Below, one piece after another: positions 35,946 to 47,321 of a DNA stretch of 64,000 nt. The position numbers were made by a program, and so were the translations under genes. The notes under the pieces were generated by a model. That model did no database searches and had not been told where the DNA came from. It was given only the letters and a program-made list of their open reading frames with translations. The stretch comes from Odontocerum albicorne. Its lineage: Eukaryota > Arthropoda > Insecta > Trichoptera > Odontoceridae. How positions within the stretch are numbered: position 1 is the stretch's first letter; every line of letters starts with the position of its first letter. Where the stretch lies: the NCBI GenBank assembly GCA_949825065.1, contig OX463856.1:15794948-15858947 (forward strand), given 5' to 3'.

Positions 35946-36710
35946 CCTAACTATCCTATCATAACATACATGAACATACTACCTAGATGGCATAACTGAT
36001 CAACCTGTTCCAGTTTATCTGACTTAACCCATACATCTCATACGCTTTTAACCTCGCTTCTTTCTTTAGCTATTACATTCAATATCAATCCTTTTGCTAG
36101 ACATATTTCATACTGCTAACTTATATTCCTTGAAATCGACATACTTATTTTTTAACTTTTTTACAATTCTCTTATAATATAAATTATAAATAACTAAAAA
36201 AAGTGGACCATTTTTTGGTTAAGGGTAGTTTTATCAAGACTAAGAGAGTGTAGGAAATGGAAGAGAATGATTTAATGAAAAGGATAATAACAAGTATGTC
36301 TAGACATTGTTAGCTTAATAAATTATAAATAAACTAGAGGGCATGCCTCTTGTCGCTCCGGGGCCCAACCCCTTATTGACGCTACACGCTAACTTGTAAA
36401 TAAAATTAGTATCTATCTGTATACATAAGTTGAATAATTTATATAATAATATCAATTTGTAAGCCATTTCCGAACTCCGGAAAATAAATATGATGATTTC
36501 AGAAATTCGAATTCGAGTAAAACAGGATAGCTATTTACTTTGTGATTTAGAATTTCATTCCGTAATTATTTGAAAGAGGGTTAATGTAGAAAAAACACTA
36601 TAATATTATACACCTAAAGTTATTTTAAAATTAATGCAATAATCATTAAGAATGTTATTGAAAACACAAACATACAGGAAATAGTAAACTTGAAGAAATT
36701 AAATAATAGA

Positions 36711-37390
36711 GATGGGAAAATAATTACGTTAAATCCCAAGCAAATGTGACATTTTCTGTAAAACTATTATTTTGACCTGTTCCTTGTCTTTTACCTTCAA
36801 TAATTTTATCCAGTTAAGTTAAATTTAAGCAATGCAGTTGTGAACGCACCCTCAAACAACCAACATAAAAAATAATTAATGAGTAAATATTGGTTCAGGT
36901 AGAAAAGGGTCCACCTCGTTCAAAAGTTTGTTCTTAAGACTTAATGTAGATTGTGAACGCACCCTCAAACAACCAATATATTTTATTACTAATGAGTAAA
37001 TACTGGTTCAGGTAGAAAAAGTCCATCTCGTTCAAAAATTTGTTCTTGAGATTTAATGAAGATTGTGAACGCACCCTCAAACAACCAATATATAATATTA
37101 TCAATGAGTAAATACTGGTTCAGGAAGAAAAAGTCCATCTCGTTCAAAAGTTTGTTCTTAAGACTAAATGTAGATTGTGAACGCACCCTCAAATAACCAA
37201 TATACGAGTATATTATTATCAATGAGTAAATACTGGTTCAGGTAGAAAAAGTCCATCTCGTTCAAAAATTTGTTCTTGAGACTTAATGTAGATTGTGAAC
37301 GCACCCTCAAACAACCAATATATAATATTATCAATGAGTAAATACTGGTTCAGGTTAAAAAAAAGTCCATCTCGTTAAAAAGTTTCAATT
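36711..37390. repeat. Third, truncated duplication copy
   Basis: 36711 restarts the same sequence as positions 1 and 19526. Similarity runs through the ~113-bp repeat block and then stops, so this marks the right edge of the duplication array. The block has about five units here, against two in copies A and B. Confidence 0.9.
36836..37390. repeat. Expanded ~113-bp tandem repeat, 5 units
   Basis: GAACGCACCCTCAAA recurs at ~36842, 36955, 37067, 37179 and 37297 (periods 111-118). The same unit occurs twice in each full duplication copy. Confidence 0.88.
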
Positions 37391-37785
37391 ACATCCTCGT
37401 TAACCTATTGGGCATTTTCGATCGAAATTCATTATTGAAAAACTTGATAAATATATATAATATACTCGTATATACGTAAAATATTAAATAAAAGAAAAAA
37501 AATGTATATATGCTTAAAATAACATTTTTACATACACTTTAATATAGAATAAGCACATATGCCACATACTTTCCTTCAACAGGGAGTCGAGACAGCCAAG
37601 CCTGGTTATGCATCTCTGTCTACCCCAGCATGAAAACTGCGTAATACGTATTTCCACAGTAAATATATTTACGTTAAAAGATGCATTGCCCCAAATGGAT
37701 AATTTAAAATGGTTATCAAAATATCAGCCATATATCTTTTTCAACACTTTTAAAGAAAATACCGGGAAAGGAATAAGAATTATAG
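37391..37785. other. No gene seen
   Basis: AT-rich. 37575-37630 resembles a short antisense LINE-end remnant (CTGTCTACCCCAGCATG-type). Nothing else recognised. Confidence 0.45.
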
Positions 37786-38222
37786 ATTTTGTAATTTATT
37801 TTATCAAACACTGTTTATTCCACTTTTTCGTAACGGTATAACCCTACCGGTTTCAAGGCTTTCACCTCTTCTTCAGGGGAGCACAAACGAGAATAGTTAT
37901 AAGTAATAATAGTAATAAGCACAAACAATAATAGACGACCTCCATGGCCTGGTGGTAAGACGCTTGTCTGCCAATCCGGAGGTTGCGGGTTCGATCCTCG
38001 CTGGAACCCAATTTTTTAAATAGGATTCCAGTCTGGTTAACACTTAGGGCCTATAAAAACATATTTCTGGTTGGTTTGAAGAGATTGCCACATGGCAATA
38101 AACTCGCCAGGTTGAAAAAAAAAGCTCTCCTGAAGAAGAGATGAAAGCCTTGAAACCGGTAAGGTTATACCGTTACATAAAGTGGAATAAACAGTGTTTG
38201 ATAAAATAAATTACAATGTCTT
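37786..38222. mobile_element. Hairpin (fold-back) element, SINE in its loop
   Basis: The left arm 37786-37885 (CACTGTTTATTCCACTTTTT...CGGTATAACCCTACCGGTTT...) is the near-perfect complement of 38124-38222. A related hairpin is at 62950-63140. No coding capacity. The central ~180 bp is the SINE at 37937-38123. Confidence 0.85.
37937..38123 (+). mobile_element. tRNA-derived SINE with LINE-like tail
   Basis: The head 37937-38008 resembles tRNA-Gly(GCC): A-box TGGCCTGGTGGTAAGACGC, CTGCCAATC anticodon loop, B-box GGGTTCGATCC. The acceptor ends do not pair properly, so it is not a tRNA gene. The body ends CTGGTTGGTTTGAAGAGATT, then GCCACATGGCAATAAACTCG and CCAGGTTG plus A9. The tail matches the 3' end of the LINE at 18360-18760. 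Confidence 0.85.
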
Positions 38223-38826
38223 TAAACCTCCACAACGTTGATTCCTTAACCATAAACAATATAAGTACTGATTTTGTTATGGTTCGTTTTTTCTGACATT
38301 TTACGAATATAAGCTATTTCTTAATTAGACAAAATAGAAAACATAGCAAATTTGAACGTAAAGGTTACTTTTATTCTAGGATGCACCGAATTAATTAACT
38401 TGTTTTACTATTCATCTTTCTCGATAATGATACCCCTGTGGTAAAAAGCGTGTTTTTTTAACTACCTTTTTTTTTTACTTCATCGTAATGAGATTAATAT
38501 AATCAATATTAATAACTCACAAAGATTACTTCAAAAACAAATTTTATATATTTTCTTTGTAAAAATACACTGCAATTAAAGTAAAGTAATTTTTATTCGC
38601 ATCTTGATGTAGAACCGTTAATAACGAAATGATTTCTGATACAATTTACAAAGAATTCTTTTGAACGAATATGTCAACACGTTAAATTACTGTCTATTAA
38701 CTTTCATAGATGGCACTCGTCCATTTGATTGTGAAATATTCATGTGATTGATTACACAAACGAACATTAATCCCCACATCCGTATTGATGTTGGCAAAGA
38801 TAGTAGATCTCTGTAGTATCCTTTTC
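38223..38826. other. No gene seen
   Basis: AT-rich spacer between the hairpin element and the LTR retrotransposon; no open frame or repeat of note. Confidence 0.5.
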
Positions 38827-38830
38827 AGGG

Positions 38831-40072
38831 TGTCACACCTCTTTCCTATTTAAAACAATATTAGGTTGTACACAAAAAAAATACATATATTAGTTATAAA
38901 ACATTACCAACATATGAGGTGTGACATATCCCGTTCAGCTCCGTCGGCTTCTTTCGAGACAGGTACTCTTTAGGTCTCTGGGGTTTTGTTGGGTTCCTCT
39001 GACTCTGAATAACTCTCTTTCAACTCTCGCAGGGACAGGCGACACAATTAAACAAGTATGATTTGGAATGAAAACAGTTTATTATATTGTAAAAAAAAGA
39101 AAAAAAGAAAAAAAATAATATATAAAAAAAACTCGACGAATGTCAAGAAAAAAAAGTTTAAAATTGGCAAGAAGAAATGTGTTGTATTTGGCAAGGGAGA
39201 TTTCAATAACAATTTGAAATTACTTTACTCGGTGGGTTTTTTTTTTAGCGTGGCGATGAAATCCACATTAAAAATAGGAGGAATAATATTCACCCGTAAT
39301 ATAAGATGGCGTCCTGGACTTCTGTGATATATGAAGAAAACTAGTCTGGCTGTCCTCGGTACAAAACACTATTTCTGAACAGACGTCCTAACCGTGTTGT
39401 ATCTGAAGGCACCAGAGAGCTCCTCGTGGAGTTCCGGGCCTTTTATAGTCACTTGCGAGAAAGAGATGCTACATGACTTCCTTCCCTCTTTAAAAATACT
39501 ATAGCGGCCTGTTAGACCCGAGATTATAAGGAAGGACAATTGATTTCGGCATTTCTACACAATTCAGCAAAGCAAAAGAAAAAAAAAGGGTCCATGTCTA
39601 GACTCTACCTTATCTTTTTAAAAGACAATTGAGATCGGTATCTCTTAGAATTACTCAAAAGGATATATCGACGGAATTTAGTGTTTCCTTGAACAATGGA
39701 TTTCTTTTTTATGACCGTGCTTTTGTTTTCACAGTCGTTTACCGATGGTCTTACAAATTCCATCTTTACAAAACAAAATTACATTTTATTATAGGCCCCC
39801 TTTTCTTAAACAAACAATAACCATGGGATGCTTTACAATCCAGGATATAATCCTGTACTGCAAGGCGGTGAGCACTTAAAATAACATCCTTTTGTACTGC
39901 AAGGCGGTGAGCACTTAAAATAACCCTTTCTTTTATTGGTTTAATCCTAGCGACAGTATTAGAAATATACTAAATTATTTTGTTTAGAGAAGCCTGTTTC
40001 AGGAGCATGAAAATAGTGGGAATTTAGTCTTGGGGACGTGAACTATGTAATTTATCCAATACAGTCCTGACA
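38831..40072 (-). repeat. LTR, left (3' LTR in element sense)
   Basis: 1242 bp. As far as I can align by eye it differs from the right LTR only in a C tract (5 versus 7). Contains an internal direct repeat of CTGCAAGGCGGTGAGCACTT at 39858 and 39894. Open frames at 39058-39327 and 39629-39820 recur in both LTRs and look non-coding. Confidence 0.95.
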
Positions 40073-40399
40073 CCCCACCCTAAGTTAGCGAAAGAACAAA
40101 AAAAAACAACAAAAAAAAAAAAATTATCCTCCGTATATCACAGACGCATCAGTCCGAGGGATGTTTCTAAGGAGCGAGGGGTGTATGTACCCCTCACCGG
40201 ATACGGTTTCGTGGCCGATTTATCTCTAGTCAGCATTTGCCATAGGTGTAGTCTTAATTGGTGTAAGACCGACCACGAGGAAGGAAACCATGTAAAACCT
40301 TTCCTTGACTAGGCTCCTAAACGATTTAACTTCAACACATAGGCGGTTACACAGGAGCGGGAAACAATCCTTCCCAACTCCTTACACATAAAAAAAAAA

Positions 40400-40530
40400 C
40401 AATACACAATGGTACAAGATTACAGGAATTGATACAAAACAAAACAATGCACAATGGTACAAGATTACAGGAATTGATACAAAACAAAACAATGCACAAT
40501 GGTACAAGATTACAGGAAATCGATACAATA
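40400..40530. repeat. 45-bp tandem repeat, 3 units, in LTR element
   Basis: AATGCACAATGGTACAAGAT units about 45 bp apart, close to the purine-tract end of the element. Non-coding. Confidence 0.8.
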
Positions 40531-40800
40531 TTAATAAAATCAAATCACACAAAAAGAAATTAAAATAATACTATACAATCGGGTAATATAATTATTAAAA
40601 TATTAAACTGCAAGGTCAACTAACAATCAAATGTTGACCAAGAGGGAAACAAATCAGTTAAGCCATTCTCTCATTACAATATTCTGAGAAATGGACACAG
40701 CTTAACCAAAATAATAAAACAAATCTGCAGTCTTCTCCCAAAGGCTGACTTTAGTGGGTTCACTGTAGGTCACGGGCCAACCTATGAACCAGCTGACCTT

Positions 40801-40935
40801 CAAAGGTGATTCCTGAAATTCCCCCCTTTCAATGTGGATTATCTTCAAAGGTGATTCCTGAAATTCTCCCCTTTCAATGTGGATTATCTTCAAAGGTGAT
40901 TCCTGAAATTCTCCCCTTTCAATGTGGATTTCGTC
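40801..40935. repeat. 45-bp tandem repeat, in-frame 15-codon unit
   Basis: CAAAGGTGATTCCTGAAATT recurs at 40801, 40846 and 40891. In the element sense (minus) a 104-codon frame reads IHIERGEFQESPLKI three times. 45 bp is a multiple of 3, so openness is expected by chance once one unit is open; I do not call a gene. Confidence 0.8.
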
Positions 40936-40999
40936 CAACCAACCACCCACATGGCTCAACACAAAATTACAATCCCACTTCCCTTGATACACCAAAGAC

Positions 41000-43400
41000 A
41001 ACACTTTACAACACAATTCTTTCCTCGCCCTTCCCTATACTGCACAGTCGGGAACCGATAAATTTTAAAGCGGCCCCATATCACGGGCGCTTTCCACAAT
41101 ACGACCGCCCCTGGCACACAGCACAAGACGGTCCAAACTTCCGGCCACTTCCGGGCGAAATGACAACAACAAAGATAACAATAAATTTCGCAATTGCCAA
41201 TATTCATCATTTACAATTCTCAAGAGGTTCACACAGAACCTTATACGTTAAATTACAAATATCCTATGGTTCACACAGAACCATTTTCGAGGACTTGTAT
41301 CTCCTTAAGTTCACACAGAACTTTACACATAACTTGGGTTTCCTCAGACTCCAAGGTCTGGACAACCGTTGCAGTAACAATTCACCACCACACAGAATGG
41401 TAACTGTATAAATGGAGCCTTAGTTCCCTTTAAAAAGAAAAATACAAAACATAATACAAAATTGGCGAGTAGCCCCGGTTGAAAGCAGGACGCGTCTACG
41501 GACCCCCAGAACAGAGCCAAGAATCACGTGATACCACATACACAACTTTGGTCATCTAGGATCCGAGCGACAGACACGCGACCCTCACGAACCGAAGCTA
41601 CCTTAGCCCGAAACGTGTACATGACAGAACATATCTGTATTCGCAATTGCTAATATGGGTTCATGAGGCCCGTGATGGAGACACACAGCAATCCATCCCA
41701 GATGTATTCTCAGGCCATCTTCAAAACCTTTATCGGTTGGGAGGCTAGCTTCTCCCAACCCGGACTCTTAAGGCTGCCCAGGGCCTCTCGGTTATTCACA
41801 CCGAGCCAAAGTAAGGAGACAATAATAAACAATAAAGACAGGGAATTCAATTTACCGAGCGACACCCACCATACGTCCGACCACAAGGGCACGGGTTCGT
41901 TTCGAGATTTCACTATCCAAGAAACGCAGCCCCCAGTCATGACGCATGCTGCCAACGCTACAGTAACCAGAGCTCTTATCCCAAAACTCAAACAGAGCAA
42001 AAAAATACAATGGTAATCATTGTAACAGTTACATAAAATCAGTACAAGTTTTAAACAGAACAAAAATACAACGGCAATTACCGCAACAGTTACATAAATT
42101 CTGTCAAAGTTCATTCGAGAACGCACCATACTCTTATCCTTATTCCTCCCAGCAGCACCACTACGACCTCCGCATTACCCATAAACCTTTCATTGCGCTG
42201 CCTCACAGATTAACTTGCGACCCCGTACTCGGTGAGTGCTTTGACAGAACAAAATATTTTATAACATTTTACACAACAACAACAAAAAAATAATTAATTT
42301 TTATTACAAAGTATATACTCCACACTCAACAGGAGTCAATTCGTCAACAAGATGACATACTTCAATACTATAGCCCTTAAACACCGTGGAATGCTACACT
42401 TCCCCAACAAGAAAATCCGAACACATCAACGGCTATTATCATCATGGAACCCCGTCCAAAAACTAACACTTGCTACGTGCAACTATCCGAAACGGATACT
42501 CCACTGTACCATCTGTACAATCTTTTCCAAAATTCAACTCGGTGGAAAGCAACACCTTCACTTAATGCCCTAACTTCTGCAGCCAATAATTCCGATAGGG
42601 AATCTAATGAGAAGGTAACAATTACCACTAAACAAACCACAACAGCTGTCAGGTAACCCATACCTGAGCTCGCATTACACAAAAGCAATTTGATCCTGAA
42701 CGTAATACGTGTACCTTCTACCAACGGTACTAATCATCTATGTATTACATGAATTCTTACTTCAGAAGGACCTAAGTCCTTCGTTGAGATACATATAATC
42801 CTACTCTAGACTCTCAGCATTCCGCCACTCGTGGTCCAGGCTTAGGTTCATTGAACGCCAGGTATTCTTTGGTGAAGTCACCGGGTTGAATACCAGCCCA
42901 TACATAAAACATATGGAAATGAATCCATACGAGATTGCCCACGGCCAGCTCACTTATTCATTCACCCTTGTGCAATCATAAATTCGCACCGGTGACGTCA
43001 CATGACATACTAAACTGTCATTCTCCAAGGAATCCGACAGTGTACACCCTCAAGGTATATAACAAAATATTTAATTTAATTATTTTAAGAACCATTTTCC
43101 TAACCACGAATGACTCCCAATTAGGCGCTGACGAACCCATCACTGCACTGTCAACAATCAGCTTATCTATAATCCACCCGGGCACAGAAGCTGTGCTCAG
43201 GACCGGACCCATATCATATGTTCGCGTCCTTATCGTGTGACGACGGACTCGCCGCATAAGGTCTATTCTAAGCTATACTGTATTCAATAGTCAATCTATA
43301 TAGTATAAGCAACTACTAAACTTCAATCGTTTTCTAATAAGAGAATAACCCCGGTATTCCTTCCTTCTTACAAGACAAGAATGGTAAATCAAATAATTTG
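41000..43400. other. LTR element interior, no recognisable coding
   Basis: Many short frames on both strands. The longest on the element sense strand is 41710-42129 (139 codons, hydrophobic, Met start, VAVIAVVFLFCLKLVLIL region). A pair of related ~60-bp segments (AACAGTTACATAAA) lies at 42025 and 42090 under this frame, so it may be fortuitous. No zinc knuckle or protease motif. Confidence 0.6.
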
Positions 43401-43404
43401 ACTC

Positions 43405-44710
43405 TAGGTCACGCTTTCCAGTTCCAACCGAGTTCCAAACTGAGTTCCCAACTCCGTTTCTGGTAAAACGACCAGAATTTTATAATCTCCAGCTATCACC
43501 TGGCCACGCTTTCCAGTCTACAATGAGAGAATACACTATCAACTTTCCTGTTACTACAACCACAAAGAGGCTATACTCGCACTCTGGTTACCTAGCCACG
43601 CTCTTTAGTTCTACGGAGCGAGTACTCATCTAACGCTCTGTTTATTAAGACAATAGAGGGCCCCATGCACAATTATTGGTCACCCGACCACGATCTTTAG
43701 CTTAAAGAGTGAATACTCTTCTAACGCTCTCTTCATTAAGACAGAGTTCTCTACTTAATCACTGGTCACCCGACCACGCTCTCTAGTTTCTAAAGAGAGA
43801 TTACTCAAATAACTCTCTCGTTATTACGACGACAACGAATGCTACACTCGACCTTCATGTCACCTGACCTCGTTCTCTAATTTCAAAAGAGATAACAAAC
43901 TAACTCACTCGTTATCACCACGACAACGAATGCTATAATCGATTTCTCGTCACCTGGCCTCGTTCTCTAATTTCAAAAGAGATAACAAACTAACTCACTC
44001 GTTATTACAACGACAAAGTGACTTTACTCGACTTCTTGTCACTTGGCCACGTTCTTTAATTTCAAAAGAGATAACAAACTAACTCACTCGTTATCACAAC
44101 GACAAAGTGACTTTACTCGACTTCTTGTCACTTGGCCACGTTCTTTAATTTCAAAAGAGATAACAAACTAACTCACTCGTTATTACAACGACAAAGTGAC
44201 TTTACTCGACTTCTTGTCACTTGGCCACGTTCTTTAATTTCAAAAGAGATAACAAACTAACTCACTCGTTATCACAACGACAAAGTGACTTTACTCGACT
44301 TCTTGTCACTTGGCCACGTTCTTTAATTTCAAAAGAGATAACAAACTAACGATTTCTTTGTTACGCCGACAAAGAGTTCCATTCTCAAGTAGTGGTCACC
44401 TGACCACACTCTTTAGTTTCTAAAGAGAGAATACTCAACTACGATCTCCCTATAACGACGAGAAACAGTTCTATACTCGACTACTGGTCACTCGACCACG
44501 CTCTTTAGCTTCTAAAGAGAAAATACACAAATAACTCTACCGTTATTGCAACAACAAAGAGGCTATACTCTATTTATCACTTGGCCATGCTCCCTTTATG
44601 TGCTTTGACTACGAGAATCCGGACTAATTCTCTCCTGACTTTTATGACATGGAATGGTATACTCGACTACCGACTACCTGGCCACGCTCTTACGTAAAAG
44701 GAAGCGAGGC
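43405..44710. repeat. ~89-bp minisatellite, about 15 units, in LTR element
   Basis: GGCCACG-led units recur every ~89 bp. Four at 44045, 44134, 44223 and 44312 are nearly identical, and flanking units are progressively diverged (GACCACGCTCTTTAG-type). It lies mid-interior of the retrotransposon. Confidence 0.9.
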
Positions 44711-47297
44711 GAGATCTTTTATCTTCCTTAATTATTAGCTCGAAAACTGAGCAGAGTTTTCACAAATCCTCAACTAATCACGACTGGAAACAGACAATCT
44801 CTGCGCCATCTTTATGCTATCACTTCTTACACCCGCGATAATTCGTTATCTGCCAAGGGTGGCTCTAAAGAATGATTTTAAATTCTCTATTCTTGGAATA
44901 TAATCTGTAAGGGACTCAACTGTTTCTATACATAAGCCTGTCTAGTCTGCACTTTATCCTAAAGTCTTCCGACCCATACCCTTCTAGGAAAACCCTATAG
45001 ACTACCTGGCAATCACTACCTTTTTAACCTTAATTCTGAGAAGGTTAATGTTGCATCTCACAGGAACTATGGCTAGTTGAAGGAAGTCTATTTACTTCTA
45101 CTTCAAGGATAAACAAGCCATCTTCTTTGTACCCAATGCACCGACACAAAACAAAGGAATCTATTCAAAACGAAATTCTTTTCGAATTTCGAAACCAACC
45201 GTGTTATCCAGATGCACTGACAGAAACAAAGGAATTATCCTAAAACCATATTCCTACCGAAACCCATAAACCACTTTGTTAACAATCGTATTGATACAAA
45301 AACACAAAGGAATCTAACCAACCGAAATTCAATTCAGTGTTTAAAAACAGCGCATGTAAGAAAACTCAGCATCGACTGACTGATTATCAATAAAATACAA
45401 CAGCCCTTTCTAACAATCCCTATGTCAATAAGAATAGCCAATATCACCGAACGACATCAATTATGACGCAATACTATCTACACAAACTCGCCATAACAAC
45501 AGTAGCTCCGCGTAATAATTTGCAATATCCTATTACAAGAATTCTTCTAGAACTCAATCCCAGTTCTCTCTATTCCAACATATTGTTTAATAACAGCCAC
45601 TGCTATCACGAAAAAATATAACTATGACGCAATACTAATCACATCTAGAGCCTTCTTCTAGTTCCCACTCTTTTTCCTTTTCACAATATTTACCGCCTGA
45701 CCCGCTACACCGTTAACAACATAAACTATCCATAATTATGACGCAATTCGTCCTTTTGCCTTTGACTTTGAAAATCCCTGAACCGACACTGCGATTTCAA
45801 CTATTAATTATTCCTAAACAACGTCCGTAAACCGGATCTCTAGCGCGATTGAAACATTATTTACGGAAGTTACCTTCTTTCAAGGTGAGATTGATCTCAA
45901 TTAACCAGGAACCAATTCTTGTTCAACTGGAATATTCTACGATTTCAACACTTCTTAATTATTGTCATGATGACCACGCACTTTCTCTATTATTTATTAA
46001 TTTAATCCATTTCAAGTACGACACCACGTGCGAATCAACTTCCTCAAAGAAAAACATCGGACAGTATTTCCAGCCGCAAAACAAAATGGCGTCCGTCCAT
46101 TACGCACGACCATTCCATAATTAAAATTTTCTAAACATTGAACTCCTATCCTTTATTTCCTTTTCGTTCTACCACAATTCGCAAAATCACTAAACTGACC
46201 ACTGAGATATTAATTATTATTTACTCCTAAACAAAATTCGTAAACTGGATCATTTACGTGATTGGAATATTTCTTACGAAAGTTGGGCGCACATAACACT
46301 TTGCCCAGCCCATCTCCTTTCAAAGATGAACTGGAGCTTAATCCATGTGGAATTTAATTCTTTTTAAGCCTGACTATCCACGAAATACCACACTAGTCCT
46401 ATTTACAATTCTCTGACCGCGCACTTCTTTTCTTGAAAACAGGGGAGCAGAATGAAGAGATCTTCCCTCGGCCTTAATTGGATACATTGCAACAATAAAA
46501 CAATAGGACAAAAAGCCCAACCGAAGCAATCAAGACCTTACTAACAAAACAACAATTCTAACTCGATCGTTTTGTTAACCAAACAAGGTTTCTCTAAACA
46601 ACGTAGTTCAAATTTACAAACTATAGACCAAAATGTAATTCAATCTCTATAAACAACTATATCGTTCATAGATCGACTACTGAAAGAAACTATTCAATTC
46701 ATGATTCGGCCATTATCGCTTCCCCAGATCGAAACCAAAAATAACTTGCTCCAACGGAATCTTTTTAAGTAAAGGAAGAATCTAACTTAAGCGAAACTTC
46801 TACTTCTTTGCAATATTAAACCGTTGAAATTCTCCATATTTCGACTAACCGAGCACCAAGAAATGATTAATCCTTGAAGGAAAACCCGAAAAACTGGGCC
46901 AACTGAACAGCGAATTATTTCACGAAAGATAGGCGTTTCGTGCGTTTTGCCTAACCACGCACCATCTCAATATGAGATCGGTCTCAAATAACTCGGAACA
47001 CAATTCTCCTGACAACAGAATATTTAGCAAACGTTCACTAGAAAATCTATTCTTTAGAAAAGGAATCACTCGATTAACTAAAATTCTATTCACAATTCAA
47101 ATAGTAAAAAAAAACTCGAAAACGGCTCCTTACCAAACTGGAGCCCGCAACACGTGGGAACAAAATAGAGAAAACAAACGGTCGTACACAAAAAAATACA
47201 TATAAAACACTGTTCTGAAAATAAATTATTATTTAAAACACACAAAACAAATTATAAATAAAAACCTTGTCCAACGAGAGATCAGAGATACAAAGTA
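44711..47297. other. LTR element 5' interior, no recognisable coding
   Basis: In the element sense this would hold gag. I find only frames under ~95 codons with no CCHC knuckle. The sequence has internal similarity (CTAAACAA-CGTCCGTAAACCGG near 45818 and 46230; GCACTTTGCCCAGCC near 46300 and 46940), suggesting older repeats. Confidence 0.6.
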
Positions 47298-47317
47298 CGC
47301 CCCGCGTTCGGGGGCCA
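47298..47317 (-). promoter_or_regulatory. Putative primer-binding site
   Basis: TGGCCCCCGAACGCGGGGCG on the minus strand, four bases inside the right LTR. It starts TGG, as expected for pairing with a tRNA CCA end. The priming tRNA cannot be named without a search. Confidence 0.6.
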
Positions 47318-47321
47318 ATTA

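Larger units (their letters stand above)
19526..36710. repeat. Segmental tandem duplication, copy B
   Basis: Direct repeat of 1-19525, head to tail with no spacer. Differences: about 3.7 kb corresponding to ~8590-12280 of copy A is missing at ~29525-29540; a mariner is inserted at 27607-28886; a 44-bp tandem duplication sits at 21947-22034; a ~140-bp segment near 25603-25735 is absent from copy A. Confidence 0.95.

Noticed and set aside
37937..38008. Functional tRNA-Gly gene
   Set aside because: The acceptor stem does not pair, and the sequence continues into a SINE body with poly-A tail.
40806..41411. 201-codon plus-strand frame in the LTR element
   Set aside because: It is antisense to the element, contains the 45-bp repeat and has no recognisable domain.
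41710..42129. 139-codon hydrophobic frame as an env-like gene
   Set aside because: Overlies a duplicated short segment, no signal or cleavage features typical of envelope proteins, no neighbouring pol.
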